Shown: positions 63,053-64,000 of the stretch, piece by piece
How the letters are laid out: the number at the start of each line of letters is the position of its first letter
Position numbering within the stretch: the stretch's first letter is position 1
NCBI GenBank assembly: GCA_022448955.1
Contig: JAKVCU010000067.1
Span: 1 to 64,000, forward strand
Origin: Saprospiraceae bacterium
Lineage (GTDB): Bacteria > Bacteroidota > Bacteroidia > Chitinophagales > Saprospiraceae
Direction: 5' to 3'
Length of the DNA stretch: 64,000 bases
Notes under the pieces: model-generated
Told to the model about the DNA's origin: nothing
Seen by the model: the letters and a program-made list of their open reading frames with translations, nothing else
Databases searched by the model: none
Program-made: the position numbers and the translations under genes

Positions 63053-63649
63053 TTACTTTTCTGCTTTCTTTATAGCAAGAATATGTTCTTTTAAAGCTAC
63101 ATATCCGATTGGAGTAGCGATGGTTCTTAATGGTTTTAGACTAAGTTTTTTCTGTGTTGGAAATTTTTCATTTAATGTTTTAGTTGGTACGACGTAAAAT
63201 TCCCATTGCTCCATTTTTAGGGGGTTTAGAGTATTTTGATCTTTATGCTTTAATAGGCAAAAAACATATACATCGGCCTGTCTTTTTGAGGTATCACTTC
63301 TTTTACTTCCTTCATATCCTTTAGTAGGCTTTATGTCGAATTTAATATCTGACTCTTTTTTTTGCTCCCAGCTCTGTATGTAGGAAGAAGATTTCACTTC
63401 TATTCTTAGGCCATTCTCCATCTCCAAATCATAATCGTCCCAATCTACTCTTACTTGATTACTAGGTAAGCCTAAGGCTGTATGGACAATAAATTCTGCA
63501 AAAGCTCCTCTTATTTTATTCATTGCTAAATCTGAAAAGCTCCAACGCCAGAAATCTATTAGCTTTGTATCTAATACTTTTCCTTGATTACTCATGGGCT
63601 CATTGCCTGATTGTTGCTGGATATTGAGTTTTCCTAGATTCTTTTTCAT
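63053..63649 (-). CDS. PD-(D/E)XK nuclease-like protein beside a type I R-M locus
   Basis: 198 residues. Core motif DWDDYDLEMENGLRIEVKSS (about 84-103), the Asp...Glu-x-Lys arrangement of PD-(D/E)XK nucleases. It is preceded by FWRWSFSDLAMNKIRGAFAE, a conserved-looking helical segment. The rest has no recognised domain. I recall related proteins from restriction and mobile-element neighbourhoods. It is divergent from hsdM, 108 bases away. It may be a nuclease subunit or a modification-dependent accessory. No restriction subunit is visible because the window ends. Confidence 0.65.
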   Translation of the reverse strand: MKKNLGKLNIQQQSGNEPMSNQGKVLDTKLIDFWRWSFSDLAMNKIRGAFAEFIVHTALGLPSNQVRVDWDDYDLEMENGLRIEVKSSSYIQSWEQKKESDIKFDIKPTKGYEGSKRSDTSKRQADVYVFCLLKHKDQNTLNPLKMEQWEFYVVPTKTLNEKFPTQKKLSLKPLRTIATPIGYVALKEHILAIKKAEK

Positions 63650-63757
63650 AATCAGTCTTTCTTTCGCTTTCGCTAAAAGTTCTAAATTAATTTAGATATA
63701 TTAAATTTAGTTTTTATTATACTTTTTTATTTTCAAAACTGACATTTAAGCCATTTT

Positions 63758-64000
63758 ATGATTACTGGAGAGTTGAAATCACAGGTCGATAAGATTTGGG
63801 ATCACTTTTGGTCGGGTGGGGTAGCCAATCCACTAACGGTGATTGAACAAATGACCTACCTCCTGTTCATCCGACAATTGGATAAAAAACAACAAGTAGA
63901 GGAAAAAAAGGCCAATATGCTAGGTATTCCTATGCAAAAGTCTTGGTACGATGAAAAGGAACAGGTCTTCCGTTGGTCGCAATTCGACAGTTTTCGAGAA
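63758..64000 (+). CDS. hsdM: Type I restriction-modification methylase subunit, 5' end (partial)
   Basis: 81 codons, running off the window edge. The N-terminal HsdM domain is clear: MITGELKSQVDKIWDHFWSG, PLTVIEQMTYLLFIRQLDKK and KSWYDEKEQVFRWSQFDSF. The catalytic methyltransferase motifs (NPPF/Y) would lie further on. With hsdS and hsdR genes, HsdM forms a complete R-M system. Neither is in the window. Confidence 0.9.
   Translation, partial: MITGELKSQVDKIWDHFWSGGVANPLTVIEQMTYLLFIRQLDKKQQVEEKKANMLGIPMQKSWYDEKEQVFRWSQFDSFRE

Noticed and set aside
1-64000. CRISPR arrays, tRNA/rRNA genes and intact IS elements
   Set aside because: No regularly spaced repeats, no TTCAAATC/TTCGAATC-type T-loop in a cloverleaf context and no transposase gene were found in the spacers.

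Overview
The window is from a Bacteroidota chromosome. The evidence is a secreted protein with a type IX secretion (T9SS) C-terminal sorting domain, a complete alternative complex III (act) operon followed by an aa3-type oxidase operon, an exbB-exbD-exbD-tonB cluster, Bacteroidota-style promoters (TAnnTTTG at -7) and AT-rich spacers. The gene set fits a Saprospira/Aureispira/Lewinella-like member of the phylum, but no rRNA is present to place it, so this is an inference. I see no tRNA, rRNA, CRISPR array or intact insertion sequence.

Layout. 0.3-9.3 kb: a di-haem cytochrome, an ATE1-like aminoacyltransferase-fold protein, a T9SS metzincin-type metalloprotease, a UbiD-family decarboxylase, and thyA divergent from it. 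9.5-27.3 kb: a respiratory supercluster. actABCDEF (quinol:electron-acceptor oxidoreductase) is followed by coxB, coxA, ctaB, two subunit III genes, subunit IV, a cysteine-free SCO-like protein, a DUF420 protein and a small CxxC membrane protein. The proposed electron path is menaquinol to ACIII to the oxidase. The most unusual gene is coxB, whose product carries a complete C-terminal OmpA peptidoglycan-binding domain. 27.4-35.3 kb: an aminotransferase, a small ORF, an MFS transporter, folC and the TonB energy-transducing cluster. 35.7-40 kb: a beta-oxidation pair (hydroxyacyl-CoA dehydrogenase/enoyl-CoA hydratase fusion plus thiolase) and rimM.

40.0-42.5 kb is a scrapyard. It holds an orphan T9SS sorting-domain fragment and a decayed Rhs-core/Hint gene (two in-frame stops, two single-base frameshifts). 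The last codons of the decayed gene overlap an intact RDD-family membrane protein gene. 42.4-50.4 kb: an alpha/beta hydrolase overlapping a queuosine-tRNA mannosyltransferase-like gene, a GAF-PP2C (RsbU-like) phosphatase, a TM2-TPR-SHOCT protein, a CBS protein, a BamA/TamA-like outer-membrane protein and NAD kinase. 50.7-61.7 kb: a small unknown, Dps, a 59-residue Cys/Lys-rich mini-protein, an amidohydrolase lipoprotein, a long RluA-type pseudouridine synthase, an M28 peptidase/glutaminyl-cyclase-like lipoprotein, thiL and a large FAD/Fe-S D-2-hydroxyacid dehydrogenase. 61.8-64 kb: a lipoprotein, then the edge of a probable restriction-modification locus (a PD-(D/E)XK-like protein divergent from a truncated hsdM).

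Several DNA-level signals are not explained by genes. They include five exact copies of a 14-mer (ATTTGCCGAAAGGC) inside coding sequences on both strands and in three reading frames, several MITE-like or palindromic intergenic elements (one present as a full and a half copy), and strong hairpins between genes of the respiratory operons.
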